The notes under the pieces: generated by a model
The model's database searches: none
What the model was told of the DNA's origin: nothing
What the model saw: the letters and a program-made list of their open reading frames with translations, nothing else
Program-made: the position numbers and the translations under genes
Source: Salipaludibacillus neizhouensis
GTDB taxonomy: Bacteria; Bacillota; Bacilli; Bacillales; Salisediminibacteriaceae
DNA: 64,000 bases
Direction of reading: 5' to 3'
NCBI RefSeq assembly: GCF_002886185.1
Contig: NZ_KZ614146.1
Location: forward strand, 439,234 to 503,233
Part shown: one piece after another, positions 35,484 through 44,884 of the stretch
Numbering within the stretch: the stretch's first letter is position 1
Layout: the number at the start of each line of letters is the position of its first letter

Positions 35484-35614
35484 GATAAGAAAGTTATAAA
35501 ATGACAGCTATCTTTACGCCACACGTATCAAGGGAAGTTCGCCCTTGATGCTTAAATGATGGTGGCTTTAAAGATCACGCTGTATTTAAGAAAACGGCTC
35601 TGCCGTTTTTCTTA
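35484..35614 (+). repeat. 160-bp structured repeat, copy 4 (class A, short form)
   Basis: Outer arm ATCTTTA-C-GCCAC pairs with GTGGC-TT-TAAAGAT. The usual central hairpin is replaced by ATCAAGGG-AAGTTCG-CCCTTGAT, an alternative 8-bp hairpin made from the left flank. Terminal hairpin ACGGC-TCT-GCCGT then TTTTTC. It lies between the convergent lysC and MMPL genes. Confidence 0.8.
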
Positions 35615-35620
35615 GCCATT

Positions 35621-38470
35621 TTAACGATCTATTTCACTATCTTCCCTTTCCGGTCTTTTAAACGGTAACCAATTCTTTTCTCCAAACATGGTGACCATCA
35701 TTGGAATGAACAGCGGGAGCATTATCACAGCGTATATGAGCAATCCAGTCAGTACAAGTGTACCAATTTGAAGCAGAGATAAAACGCCTGAAGGCATCAT
35801 CGCCCCAAATGTTCCAGCCAAAATAATAGCTGCTGACAGTACAACGGTACCTATTTGAGTCATGGAACTTACTAATGCTTCTTTTATTGGCATTACTCTC
35901 ACATTTTCGCCAAAACGTCCCATTAGAAAAATAGAATAATCGACGCCTAAGGCCATAAGCATGACAAATCCGAAAAATGGAACTGCCCAACTTATACCGG
36001 AGTATCCTAGTATATGGATGAATATTAATTCGGTAAAAGCCATGGACGCAATATAAGTTAAAATTAGTGATGCAATGATATAAACTGGCATAACTAAGGA
36101 TTTCAACAATACTACGAGTACAATAAATATCCCAGTAAGCATGATAATAGCCGTTCGGTTAAAATCTTCATCAGAGATCGTTTTTAAATCCTGATTTACT
36201 ACGGCTAGACCACCTAAAGAGTACGTAATATCTTCGAGTTCCGTACCTTTCAGTGCATTATCTATTTGTCTCTCAATATCACTGACTACCGCCATCGCTT
36301 CGTTGCTGTATGGGTTAATGGCTAAAACAACGTCAAATGTGGTTAATTGACGGTTGGGGCTAGTAAATATATCCCATATTTCATCTAATTCACCATCATC
36401 AAACGCAGTTTGTGGGACAAAAAAACCTTCCAGTGGTTGAGACTGTGTCGACAGCTCATCAAGAATATCCATAACATCTGCTAGGCCATCCTCAACATCC
36501 GCGACTCCTTCGGTAAGCTCATCCATCGCGTTGGCAAGTTCGACATAACCACCTTGAATGTCGTCGAAAGCATCTGTGATCTCTTGCTGACCTTGTTCCA
36601 TTTCACTTAGGCCAGTGCCTATCGAATTCATTTCATTTGAAATTGTTTGCTGGGCTTCAGATAATTCTCTGAGTCCTCCTTCAACATTTGTAATACCTGA
36701 GGCAACTTCATTCATTCCACCAGAAAAAGGAGCTAACTGCTCACCGATGGCAGCCGGAACAGCTTCACTTTGGCTAAATTGGTCTAACTGACCTTGTAGC
36801 TCAGATAGCGAAGATTGAAGTTGATTAAGCCCACTTGCTGACTCTTCTGTAGCTTGGGCAGTATCACTAACACTTTCGGCGAGTTGATTGTTACCAGTTT
36901 GCAGTTCCTGTGTCCCATCCACTAAATCCTGAGTCCCAGTACTTGCTTCACTTAGATCAGTGTCTTGGGCTTGAATATCATCTCGAATCTCGATGAGTGC
37001 ATCGTGTATTTCTACTAATCCTTCATCCATTTCCTCGAGGGCATCAAACAACTCGCCGGCAATCGATGGAACGCGGAAATCTTCAATGATGGTTCCTTCA
37101 GGACGAGTAGCACTTCTTACCTCAGCTACTTCATCCAATTTGGCTATTTCATTTGATATTAGCTCCACATAGGGAAGCATCGATTGTTGATCCCATCGCT
37201 GATCATTAAGCATGACAACCTCAATTGGGAAAGAATGACCCTCTCCGAATTTTTCGGCAACAAGGTCAATTCCTTGGACAGAATCAAAATCATTCCCTAT
37301 TTCGTCTAATGAGTCATAAGTAAGCTTTTGTTCATAGAGCAGAGCAGAAGGGATGAGAAGTAACGCAAGAATAACCAACGTCCATCCCGGTTTATAAACA
37401 GAAAACTTTCCTAATCGATTCCACAACCTGCTTTGTGTCATCTCTACACCTTGTTTAGAAGGCCAAAACAGTTTGTCTCCTAATAACAGCATGGCACATG
37501 GAACCCATACCCATAGAGCAATAACCAAGATAACAATTCCAATAGCTACACCAACAGCTGATTGGTATAAATCGAATTCTGCCATCCCGATAGCAGCAAA
37601 TCCGATAAAACCAGTGAGGGCACTTGAAATAACTGTTGCGCCAACGGCCTTATACGTATTTTTAATGGCTTTTACGCGGTCAGGTTCTTTCGCAAGTTCC
37701 TCCTTGAACCGATTCAAAAGGAGAATACAATAATCCGTTCCTATTCCAAATAAAATAGCGACAATAAATATTTGCGTGAAATTCGACACTGGAAATTGAA
37801 AATTATCAATTAATAGACTAACAATTGATATTGTAACAAAATATGTTGCGCCCACTGTTATAAGGGGGACAAATGGAGCGGCTAAAGATCGGAAGACAAA
37901 AAATAAAATAATCACTACAAAAATAACAGTGATAATTTCTGTGGCTGCCAAGCCTTCTTCAGAACTTATAATGACATCGTCCTCAATGATGGAAGAACCA
38001 GTCATATAGTGTTGAACATCATCAACGGTAACTGCCTCTTCAATATCATCTCTTACCAAAGGAATGTCATTGATACTAATATCCATGGATACAATCGACA
38101 TTAATGTTGTCTCATCTTCACTTATCAAAAATTCTGCTTGATCCGATGATTCAAACGGGCTAACAATATCAATGATTGGATAACTCTCTATGTCACTTCC
38201 AATCTTCGAGAGTTTATTTTCTATTGATCCCTTTTGGTTTTCCGATAACCCCTCTTCATCGTAATAGACAACAAGGATGGACTCGCCGGTTGCACCTTTG
38301 TGTTCTTCCAATAACTTCTTGGTTACTTGAGATGGGTATTCTTCAGAAATAGTGAACTGCCCATGTTCACGGACGAGTTGATCCATATCCGGACTCGAAA
38401 TATATAAGCCTACACCTATAATGATCCATATAATTGGCAATAAATAAATCCAACGAAACTTTCCACTCAT
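35621..38470 (-). CDS. MMPL/RND-family exporter (YdgH-like)
   Basis: A 949-aa membrane protein with two MMPL halves: helix 1 near residue 6-25, a five-helix cluster at about 180-340 with FGIGTDYCILLLNRF, and a second cluster at about 760-930 with MALGVDYSIFLMGRF, where the GxDYxxxL/M aspartates are the likely proton-relay residues. Between them lies a long Gln/Glu/Ser-rich coiled-coil extracellular domain (about 480-690). The gene overlaps the MarR gene by four bases, the same pairing as ydgG-ydgH in B. subtilis. Substrate unknown; MMPL proteins export lipids or hydrophobic compounds. Confidence 0.88.
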   Translation of the reverse strand: MSGKFRWIYLLPIIWIIIGVGLYISSPDMDQLVREHGQFTISEEYPSQVTKKLLEEHKGATGESILVVYYDEEGLSENQKGSIENKLSKIGSDIESYPIIDIVSPFESSDQAEFLISEDETTLMSIVSMDISINDIPLVRDDIEEAVTVDDVQHYMTGSSIIEDDVIISSEEGLAATEIITVIFVVIILFFVFRSLAAPFVPLITVGATYFVTISIVSLLIDNFQFPVSNFTQIFIVAILFGIGTDYCILLLNRFKEELAKEPDRVKAIKNTYKAVGATVISSALTGFIGFAAIGMAEFDLYQSAVGVAIGIVILVIALWVWVPCAMLLLGDKLFWPSKQGVEMTQSRLWNRLGKFSVYKPGWTLVILALLLIPSALLYEQKLTYDSLDEIGNDFDSVQGIDLVAEKFGEGHSFPIEVVMLNDQRWDQQSMLPYVELISNEIAKLDEVAEVRSATRPEGTIIEDFRVPSIAGELFDALEEMDEGLVEIHDALIEIRDDIQAQDTDLSEASTGTQDLVDGTQELQTGNNQLAESVSDTAQATEESASGLNQLQSSLSELQGQLDQFSQSEAVPAAIGEQLAPFSGGMNEVASGITNVEGGLRELSEAQQTISNEMNSIGTGLSEMEQGQQEITDAFDDIQGGYVELANAMDELTEGVADVEDGLADVMDILDELSTQSQPLEGFFVPQTAFDDGELDEIWDIFTSPNRQLTTFDVVLAINPYSNEAMAVVSDIERQIDNALKGTELEDITYSLGGLAVVNQDLKTISDEDFNRTAIIMLTGIFIVLVVLLKSLVMPVYIIASLILTYIASMAFTELIFIHILGYSGISWAVPFFGFVMLMALGVDYSIFLMGRFGENVRVMPIKEALVSSMTQIGTVVLSAAIILAGTFGAMMPSGVLSLLQIGTLVLTGLLIYAVIMLPLFIPMMVTMFGEKNWLPFKRPEREDSEIDR

Positions 38471-38919
38471 TGTTCTTCACTCTCTTCTTCTATGATTATC
38501 GTATTTATTTTTTGATAGATTTTTAAAAAGCTTTCTACTTCCGTTGAATCTAATCTAGTAAAAAAGGGAGATATAAATGCAATCATTGCCTGTTTTGATT
38601 GCTCAAAAACAATATGACCTTCCTCGGTTAAGGTGATTTGAATATGACGTCTGTCTTCTAAGTCAGGGTTTCGTTTAATTAAGCCTTTCTCTTCCAGCCT
38701 TGATGTTTTAGTAGTGATGGCACTTTTATGTACCCCTGTTAGCTCTGCTAATTCCTTGGCGGTTTGAGGACCGTTCATGTCCAGGAGCCTGAGAATTCCA
38801 TATTGCTCTACAGACATTGGGAAAACCTTCTCAGCCAAAACTTTTTCAATGTTTTTAGTTGCGAAAAGATACACATTAGCGTATTGCTCGATTAAATCTT
38901 CCATTTTTGATTCATTCAT
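38467..38919 (-). CDS. MarR-family regulator of the MMPL exporter (YdgG-like)
   Basis: A 150-aa winged-helix repressor. The recognition region reads MNGPQTAKELAELTGVHKSAITTKTSRLEEKGLIKRNPDLEDRR, followed by the wing and ITLTEEGHIVFEQSK. GAGGAGC precedes the ATG at 38919. An inverted repeat just upstream is the likely operator, and the gene overlaps the exporter it probably controls, so induction by exporter substrates is expected. Confidence 0.9.
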   Translation of the reverse strand: MNESKMEDLIEQYANVYLFATKNIEKVLAEKVFPMSVEQYGILRLLDMNGPQTAKELAELTGVHKSAITTKTSRLEEKGLIKRNPDLEDRRHIQITLTEEGHIVFEQSKQAMIAFISPFFTRLDSTEVESFLKIYQKINTIIIEEESEEQ

Positions 38920-38965
38920 TTTTTAAGCTCCTCTTATAGATAACATCTCGAATAGTTTATACCAT

Positions 38966-38990
38966 AAATAGTTTATGAGGTAAACTATTT
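38966..38990. promoter_or_regulatory. MarR-type operator upstream of the exporter operon
   Basis: AAATAGTTTA and TAAACTATTT form a perfect 10-bp inverted repeat with a five-base spacer. Half-site variants (AATAGTTTAT at 38951, AAATAGTTTT at 39000) flank it. Position 47 bases before the MarR start fits autoregulation. Confidence 0.7.
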
Positions 38991-39207
38991 AAAATGACAA
39001 ATAGTTTTGGGAGCATCACTTTTATGAGCTGAACAATGGGAGCTGATTTCATGGGCCGGCTACTTCTAATAAAGAACTGTAGAGGATTATCAAATTCGCT
39101 GAAAAATTCAGCTAAGACTCACAGATCGGTAACTTGCGGATCGTCCAAGGAAAGTGTACAGGATTTATCTAAAAACAACATTCAATGTTAAATATGGACA
39201 AAAATAA
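38991..39207. other. Gene-free stretch between the exporter operon and yslB
   Basis: About 215 bases separating the MarR operator and the yslB terminator, with no recognisable gene. Confidence 0.4.
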
Positions 39208-39243
39208 AAAAGCTCCTCTTATGAAATGCTAAGAGGAGCTTTT
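39208..39243 (-). terminator. Terminator after yslB
   Basis: A perfect 14-bp stem (AAAGCTCCTCTTA type arms) with an eight-base loop, with a T run on the minus strand. It could also act on the plus strand. Confidence 0.85.
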
Positions 39244-39250
39244 CCTGTAA

Positions 39251-39688
39251 TCATTCATTTTTAGTTAAGGGGGAAGGATCTTTTCGGTCCCATCGTACAG
39301 TTATCTGCACAGTAAAAGGTTTTTTCTTTTTTACTTCATAGTAGGATTCAGCTATAACACCTTTTTCGATTTCTACTATTTGTGCAAGAAATCCTGCTTC
39401 TAAAGAAAAAGGTCTGTCATTTGACATGTGAGGAGCCACGACTTCATATATACGTTCGTTTTTTTTCTCTTTCACTGGTTGTAAGGAGCCCCAATGTGCA
39501 TTATGAAAGAAATGAGTCGTTTCAATCTTTTCATTCTCTTTTATTTTTTTTCTGGCTAACGCTTTTCCGGCCCAATATAATATTTTTTCTTCATCCTCAC
39601 CTAATAGTTCAGGTAATAAGTCATGCCTTAGTAAGTCATACCCAGAAGCAGAAGGTGAAGTGGTATCTTGTTGATTTGTGTTTATCAT
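39251..39688 (-). CDS. yslB: DUF2507 family protein YslB
   Basis: A 145-aa cytosolic protein of the YslB family (V4R-like fold). It shows GYDLLRHDLLPELLGEDEEKILYWAGKALARK, FSLEAGFLAQIVEIEKG and the basic C-terminus. The ATG at 39688 is better spaced from AAGGA than the one three codons upstream. In B. subtilis yslB lies between lysC and sdhC on the same strand as its neighbours; here it sits between them on the opposite strand. Function unproven. Confidence 0.88.
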   Translation of the reverse strand: MINTNQQDTTSPSASGYDLLRHDLLPELLGEDEEKILYWAGKALARKKIKENEKIETTHFFHNAHWGSLQPVKEKKNERIYEVVAPHMSNDRPFSLEAGFLAQIVEIEKGVIAESYYEVKKKKPFTVQITVRWDRKDPSPLTKNE

Positions 39689-39829
39689 TGATCTCATCCT
39701 TCTTGTGCAGTGTGTGATAAAAGATTCTTTTTTTATCTTATCATATAGGGAATAATTCTCAAGAGATGTATGGAAACGTGTGTCGGGAAATGGTATACTA
39801 AAGCCCGAAATCAGTCGGAGGTATTGCTT

Positions 39830-41179
39830 ATGAAAATGGGGATGTCGAAACTATTAACTCCCTTTCGAGTTATTTTAATTTCATACATTGTCGCAATGTT
39901 TTTTTTCAGTGTGTTACTTTACTTACCGTTTTCGTCCCATGAAGCCGTCTCGGTAAGTTATACAGAAGCGTTATTTACATCAGTGAGTGCTGTTAGTGTT
40001 ACGGGATTAACCGTTGTTAATGTTCCGGAAACTTACAATGCTTTAGGTGTATTTTTCCTTGCTTCTGCGATTCAATTAGGTGGAATTGGTGTCATGACTT
40101 TGGGTACATTCGTGTGGATGGTATTAGGCAGAAAGATTGCCCTGTCTCAGCGAATGCTTATTATGGTTGACCAAAATCAGATTTCTTTTTCTGGGTTAGT
40201 CAAATTGATGAGAGGAATTTTAGTTGTTGCTTTTGGTATTGAACTGATTGGAGCAATGATTTTAGGTACTTATTTTCTCAATTATTTTGATACGCCACTA
40301 GAGTCGTATTATCAAGGGGCTTTTGCGTCTTTATCCGCATTTACGAATGCTGGATTTGATGTGACCGGTCAATCGTTAGTACCATTTGCGGATGACTATT
40401 TTGTGCAGCTAGTTGTCATTTTGCTGATATTTGCGGGTGCGATAGGTTTTCCAGTGCTAATGGAACTGAGAGAATACTTTTCGTCCAGAAATCCCAATTT
40501 CCGCTTTAGTTTATTTACTAAAATTGCTACGTCTACGTATTTTATCGTATTTTTTATCGGTATGATCGGGCTGTGGCTGATTGAGTATACACACTACTAT
40601 GACGGCTTATCCTGGCATCAACAGCTATTTTTCTCAATGTTTAATTCTGCGACGGCTAGAAGCGGCGGACTTGCTACGATGGATGTGTCTCAGTTAACGT
40701 TAGCCAGCTTGCTTTTATTATCAGGCCTTATGATCATCGGGGCTAGTCCTTCGAGTGTAGGCGGGGGGATCAGAACGACGACTCTTGCAGTCATGTTTTT
40801 AACGATTCGCAGTTTTGCATTAGGGAAAAGTGACGTGAAAGTCTTCGGTAGAGAAATTCATGTAGAGGATAAACAAAAAGCCTTTATTGTCTTATCTGTG
40901 TTTGTTATTGGATTATTTGCATCGATTTTGCTCATTGCTGCTTTTGAAAGTAGCGGGGAGATCGAATTAATGGCGATTATCTTTGAAGCAAGCTCTGCGT
41001 TTGGGACTTGTGGATTATCTATGGGAATTACACCGAGTTTAACGTTTCCTAGTCAAGTAACGTTAATGATCCTTATGTTGATTGGTAGAGTTGGTTTAGT
41101 GGCCTTCTTATTCTCGATCAGAGCGGAAGAAAAGAAAACACATTTCAAGTACCCGACAGAACGAATCATCATTGGCTAA
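39830..41179 (+). CDS. Ktr/Trk-type potassium uptake channel subunit (KtrB/KtrD family)
   Basis: The ion-conducting subunit of a K+ uptake system, 449 aa, in the membrane. It contains the four pore-repeat selectivity segments expected of the family: SAVSVTGLTVV, AFTNAGFDVTG, ARSGGLATMDV and AFGTCGLSMGIT. Each has the central glycine of the filter. GGAGG precedes the ATG at 39830. No cytosolic KtrA/KtrC gating subunit lies nearby, as for ktrD in B. subtilis. K+ uptake of this kind matters for salt and osmotic adaptation. Confidence 0.92.
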   Translation: MKMGMSKLLTPFRVILISYIVAMFFFSVLLYLPFSSHEAVSVSYTEALFTSVSAVSVTGLTVVNVPETYNALGVFFLASAIQLGGIGVMTLGTFVWMVLGRKIALSQRMLIMVDQNQISFSGLVKLMRGILVVAFGIELIGAMILGTYFLNYFDTPLESYYQGAFASLSAFTNAGFDVTGQSLVPFADDYFVQLVVILLIFAGAIGFPVLMELREYFSSRNPNFRFSLFTKIATSTYFIVFFIGMIGLWLIEYTHYYDGLSWHQQLFFSMFNSATARSGGLATMDVSQLTLASLLLLSGLMIIGASPSSVGGGIRTTTLAVMFLTIRSFALGKSDVKVFGREIHVEDKQKAFIVLSVFVIGLFASILLIAAFESSGEIELMAIIFEASSAFGTCGLSMGITPSLTFPSQVTLMILMLIGRVGLVAFLFSIRAEEKKTHFKYPTERIIIG

Positions 41180-41582
41180 TCTGGTAAATAAAAGATATTG
41201 TGGGAAAACAGCCTGTTATTTTATGAGCAAAGTCTTTGTGTGAAAGAGGTAGAGCCAATAGTGATATAAAAATCAAAAAATACGTGTCACTGTTGGACAT
41301 TCCACTTTCTAAAAAAATGTGGTAAGATTATTTAGTCAGAAAATTACCTCGATTCAGCGCTATTAAACGCTTTTCTGTAAAAATAGTTGCTGTATCCGCT
41401 TTCTTGACGAAGTGGGAATGGAGGAGTAAAATAAAGTTGTCACATTTTACTCAATGTTGTCTGATGAACGGGTATTTAACAACGCTTTTGGAAGACTTAT
41501 TTCTTTAAAAGGAGGTTTACGAGATTTCATAATCTTATATGTATCATCTCCGGAAAACTATAATACAGGGGGAGAGAGCTAG
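41180..41582. other. Long leader and control region of the sdh operon
   Basis: About 400 bases between the K+ channel gene and sdhC. An extended -10 (TGTGGTAAGAT, 41319-41329) gives a likely start near 41336 and an untranslated leader of about 245 bases. The leader contains AAAAGGAGGT at about 41509-41518 not followed by a usable start and a GGGGGAGAG site before sdhC. No full cre or riboswitch was recognised. In B. subtilis, small-RNA control (FsrA) acts near the sdhC start. Confidence 0.45.
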
Positions 41583-42194
41583 ATGTCCAATAATCGTGAA
41601 TTTCTTTACAGAAGACTCCATTCTTTGTTAGGTGTGCTTCCTATCGGGCTTTATTTGATTGTTCACTTAATGGTGAATAATTTTGCAGTAAAAGGACCCG
41701 AGGCCTATAATCAAGCCACTCATTTCATGGAGAATTTACCTTTTCGTTATTTCATGGAGGTAACAATCATATTTTTGCCAATTATCTTTCATGCAATTTA
41801 CGGCCTTTATATTGCCTTTCAGGCGAAGCATAATACGTCTACATATAGTTATTTTAGAAACTGGATGTTCCGAATCCAGCGAATTACAGGCGTAATTGTA
41901 TTAATTTTTATTACATGGCATGTTTGGGAAACAAGAGTTGCCTCTGCATTTGGTGCGGAAGTAAATTTCAATATGATGGCTGAAATTGTAAGCAATCCTT
42001 TTGCTTTAGCTCTATACATCATCGGTATTACAGCAACCACGTTCCATTTTGCTAACGGACTTTGGTCTTTTGCAGTAACTTGGGGAATTACAGTTTCACC
42101 CCGGTCTCAGCAAATAATGACCTACGTGAGTATAGCTGTTTTCGTGGCAGTAACATTTGTAGGGGTTCGTGCGATACTAGCATTTGTGGGGTAA
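41583..42194 (+). CDS. sdhC: Succinate dehydrogenase cytochrome b558 subunit
   Basis: The five-helix membrane anchor of complex II. It binds two hemes b and menaquinone. The 203-aa sequence begins REFLYRRLHSLLGVLPIGLYLIVHLMVNN with the first axial histidine pair, followed by helices containing IIFHAIYGLYIAF, FITWHVWET and TTFHFANGLWSFAVTWG, which supply the other histidines. GGGGGAGAG lies before the ATG. First gene of sdhCAB; 24 bases to sdhA. Confidence 0.95.
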   Translation: MSNNREFLYRRLHSLLGVLPIGLYLIVHLMVNNFAVKGPEAYNQATHFMENLPFRYFMEVTIIFLPIIFHAIYGLYIAFQAKHNTSTYSYFRNWMFRIQRITGVIVLIFITWHVWETRVASAFGAEVNFNMMAEIVSNPFALALYIIGITATTFHFANGLWSFAVTWGITVSPRSQQIMTYVSIAVFVAVTFVGVRAILAFVG

Positions 42195-42218
42195 TTTAAG
42201 AGAAGGAGTGTTAGAGAT

Positions 42219-43991
42219 ATGAGCAAAGGAAAAATAATTGTTGTTGGTGGCGGTCTTGCCGGTTTAATGGCAACAATTAAAGCAGCAGAAGCAGGAATGT
42301 CTGTCGATTTATTTTCTGTCGTACCTGTAAAACGGTCTCACTCCGTGTGTGCACAGGGAGGAATTAACGGGGCTTTAAATACGAAAGGTGAAGGCGATTC
42401 TACATGGGAGCATTTTGATGATTCTATTTATGGTGGGGATTTCTTAGCTAACCAACCTCCTGTAAAGGCAATGTGTGAAGCTGCACCAGGAATTATTCAT
42501 CTTTTGGATCGCATGGGAGTCATGTTTAACCGTACAGCGGAAGGGCTTTTAGCACTACGACGTTTCGGAGGTACACAATTTCACCGTACAGCGTTTGCCG
42601 GGGCAACAACTGGCCAACAGTTACTATATGCTTTAGATGAGCAAGTTCGTCGTTTTGAAGTAAGCGGACTTGTAAATAAATACGAAGGCTGGGAATTTTT
42701 AAAAGCAGTACTTGACGAAGACGGTTCCTGTAGAGGGATTACTGCTCAAGATCTCACTTCTTCAGAAATTCATTCTTTCCGTGCAGATGCAGTTATTCTT
42801 GCAACTGGAGGACCTGGAATTATTTTCGGGAAATCAACAAACTCGATGATTAATACAGGATATGCAGCTGCTGCTGTTTATGAGCAAGGTGCTTATTATG
42901 CAAATGGTGAATTTATTCAGATTCACCCGACTGCTATCCCCGGTGATGATAAACTCCGTTTAATGAGCGAATCAGCTAGAGGAGAAGGTGGACGAGTCTG
43001 GACCTATGATGAAGATGGTAAGCCTTGGTACTTTTTGGAGGAAAAATATCCTGCCTACGGAAACCTTGTTCCGCGAGACATTGCTACACGTGAAATTTTC
43101 CACGTGTGTGTAGATTTAAAACGTGGAATTAATGGAGAAAACATGGTTTATTTAGATCTTTCTCATAAGGATCCTAAAGAACTGGATCTAAAGCTTGGTG
43201 GAATCATGGAAATCTATGAAAAATTCATGGGTGATGATCCTCGAAAAGTCCCTATGAAAATTTTCCCGGCTGTTCACTATTCCATGGGAGGACTATGGGT
43301 AGATTACGATCAAATGACCAATATTCCTGGGTTATTTGCAGCTGGTGAAGTAGACTACTCCATTCATGGTGCGAACCGTTTAGGTGCTAACTCGCTACTT
43401 TCTTCGATTTATGGGGGAATGGTCGCCGGACCTAACGCTGCAAAATATATCGAAGGTCTAGAGAAGGCAGCAGAAGATTTACCAGATGATATTTATGAAG
43501 CTCAAAAACAAAAAGATAGAGCTGATTTTGACAAGGTCCTATCAATGAAAGGTACAGAAAATGCCTTTAAACTTCATCAAGAACTAGGATTATTAATGAC
43601 GGAAAATGTGACTGTTGTCCGAGAAAATGATAGACTTAAAGCAACCGATGAAAAAATAGTAGAACTCCTTGAAAGATATGAGAATATTAATATTGATGAT
43701 ACCTCGAAATGGAGCAATCAAAGTGCTATTTTTATTCGACAATTACGATCAATGATGAATTTGGCTCGAGTTGTGACAATTGGGGCTTTGAATCGAAATG
43801 AAAGTCGCGGAGCTCATTATAAGCCTGAGTTTCCAGACCGAAATGATGAGGAATTCCTTAAAACAACGAAGGCTAAATTTAATCCGATAACGAAAGATCC
43901 TGAATTCGAATATGAGGAAGTTGATATTTCATTAATCAAACCTCGTAAGCGTGACTATACAGCGAAGAAAAAGGCGGGTGAAAAAGCATGA
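42219..43991 (+). CDS. sdhA: Succinate dehydrogenase flavoprotein subunit
   Basis: Oxidises succinate to fumarate at a covalent FAD, 590 aa. It shows the dinucleotide fold GGGLAGLMATIKAAEAG, the FAD-linking histidine in RSHSVCAQGGINGA, active-site segments FGGTQFHRTAFAG, HPTAIPGDDKLRLMSESARGEGGR and RDIATREI, and HYSMGGLWVDYD and AGEVDYSIHGANRLGANSL in the C-terminal half. GAAGGAG precedes the ATG. Overlaps sdhB by four bases (ATGA). Confidence 0.97.
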   Translation: MSKGKIIVVGGGLAGLMATIKAAEAGMSVDLFSVVPVKRSHSVCAQGGINGALNTKGEGDSTWEHFDDSIYGGDFLANQPPVKAMCEAAPGIIHLLDRMGVMFNRTAEGLLALRRFGGTQFHRTAFAGATTGQQLLYALDEQVRRFEVSGLVNKYEGWEFLKAVLDEDGSCRGITAQDLTSSEIHSFRADAVILATGGPGIIFGKSTNSMINTGYAAAAVYEQGAYYANGEFIQIHPTAIPGDDKLRLMSESARGEGGRVWTYDEDGKPWYFLEEKYPAYGNLVPRDIATREIFHVCVDLKRGINGENMVYLDLSHKDPKELDLKLGGIMEIYEKFMGDDPRKVPMKIFPAVHYSMGGLWVDYDQMTNIPGLFAAGEVDYSIHGANRLGANSLLSSIYGGMVAGPNAAKYIEGLEKAAEDLPDDIYEAQKQKDRADFDKVLSMKGTENAFKLHQELGLLMTENVTVVRENDRLKATDEKIVELLERYENINIDDTSKWSNQSAIFIRQLRSMMNLARVVTIGALNRNESRGAHYKPEFPDRNDEEFLKTTKAKFNPITKDPEFEYEEVDISLIKPRKRDYTAKKKAGEKA

Positions 43992-44752
43992 GTGAAAAAA
44001 CAATCAAGCTCGTGATCAAACGTCAAAAGAACGACACAGGGGAATCATATGATGAAAGATTTGAACTCCCTTATCGACCAAATATGAATGTTATCTCCGC
44101 CTTAATGGAGATACGCAGAAATCCTCAAAATGAAAGTGGAGAAGATACAACTGCAGTGGCATGGGAAGCGAGCTGTCTAGAGGAAGTTTGTGGAGCTTGT
44201 TCAATGATCATAAATGGTAAACCCAGACAATCCTGTACAGCTTTAATTGATCAGCTGGAGCAGCCAATTCGACTTGAGCCAATGCATACTTTCCCAGTTG
44301 TTCGTGACCTTGTGGTTGATCGCAGTCGCATGTTTGATTCTCTTAAGCGAGTTAAAGCTTGGGTGCCAATTGATGGAACGTATGATCTTGGACCAGGGCC
44401 GAGAATGCCTGAAGCAAAAAGACAATGGGCATACGAATTATCAAAATGTATGACATGTGGTGTTTGTTTACAAGCTTGTCCGAACGTAAACAGTAAGTCT
44501 GAATTTATTGGACCGGCTGCATTGTCTCAGGTTCGCCTTTTTAATGCTCACCCTACAGGTGCAATGCATAAGGCAGAACGACTTGAAACATTGATGGACA
44601 GTGATGGCGGACTTTCGAACTGTGGTAACTCACAAAACTGTGTAGAAGCCTGTCCAAAAGGAATCCCATTGACAACGTCGATCGCAGCTTTGAACCGGGA
44701 AACAACGCTTCAATCATTTAAAAACTTCTTTGGTACAGACCACACAGCATAA
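43988..44752 (+). CDS. sdhB: Succinate dehydrogenase iron-sulfur subunit
   Basis: Carries electrons from FAD to menaquinone through three iron-sulfur clusters, 254 aa. The N-terminal ferredoxin domain has CLEEVCGACSMIINGKPRQSC (2Fe-2S), and the C-terminal domain has CMTCGVCLQACP and CGNSQNCVEACPKGIP (4Fe-4S and 3Fe-4S). The start overlaps the sdhA stop, giving translational coupling. Complete. Confidence 0.96.
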   Translation: MSEKTIKLVIKRQKNDTGESYDERFELPYRPNMNVISALMEIRRNPQNESGEDTTAVAWEASCLEEVCGACSMIINGKPRQSCTALIDQLEQPIRLEPMHTFPVVRDLVVDRSRMFDSLKRVKAWVPIDGTYDLGPGPRMPEAKRQWAYELSKCMTCGVCLQACPNVNSKSEFIGPAALSQVRLFNAHPTGAMHKAERLETLMDSDGGLSNCGNSQNCVEACPKGIPLTTSIAALNRETTLQSFKNFFGTDHTA

Positions 44753-44852
44753 TATAAGTGGGATGTAGATCATGTAAAGCAAGGAAGTCTTTGCAATAAA
44801 TATTGAGGATAGAGGGTGACTTTGGTCACGCTCTATTTCTTAAAAAATAAAA

Positions 44853-44870
44853 TGAATGAATACTCATTCG
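44853..44870 (+). promoter_or_regulatory. FadR operator upstream of ysmA
   Basis: TGAATGAATACTCATTCG matches the FadR consensus at 17 of 18 positions and is nearly identical to the operator before fadR. It lies 15 bases before the thioesterase start, so binding would block initiation directly. Confidence 0.75.
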
Positions 44871-44884
44871 TTAGGGGGGCTTTT

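Noticed and set aside
44816-44884. Longer start for ysmA
   Set aside because: It would read through the FadR operator and lacks a ribosome binding site; the ATG at 44885 has AGGGGGG correctly placed.
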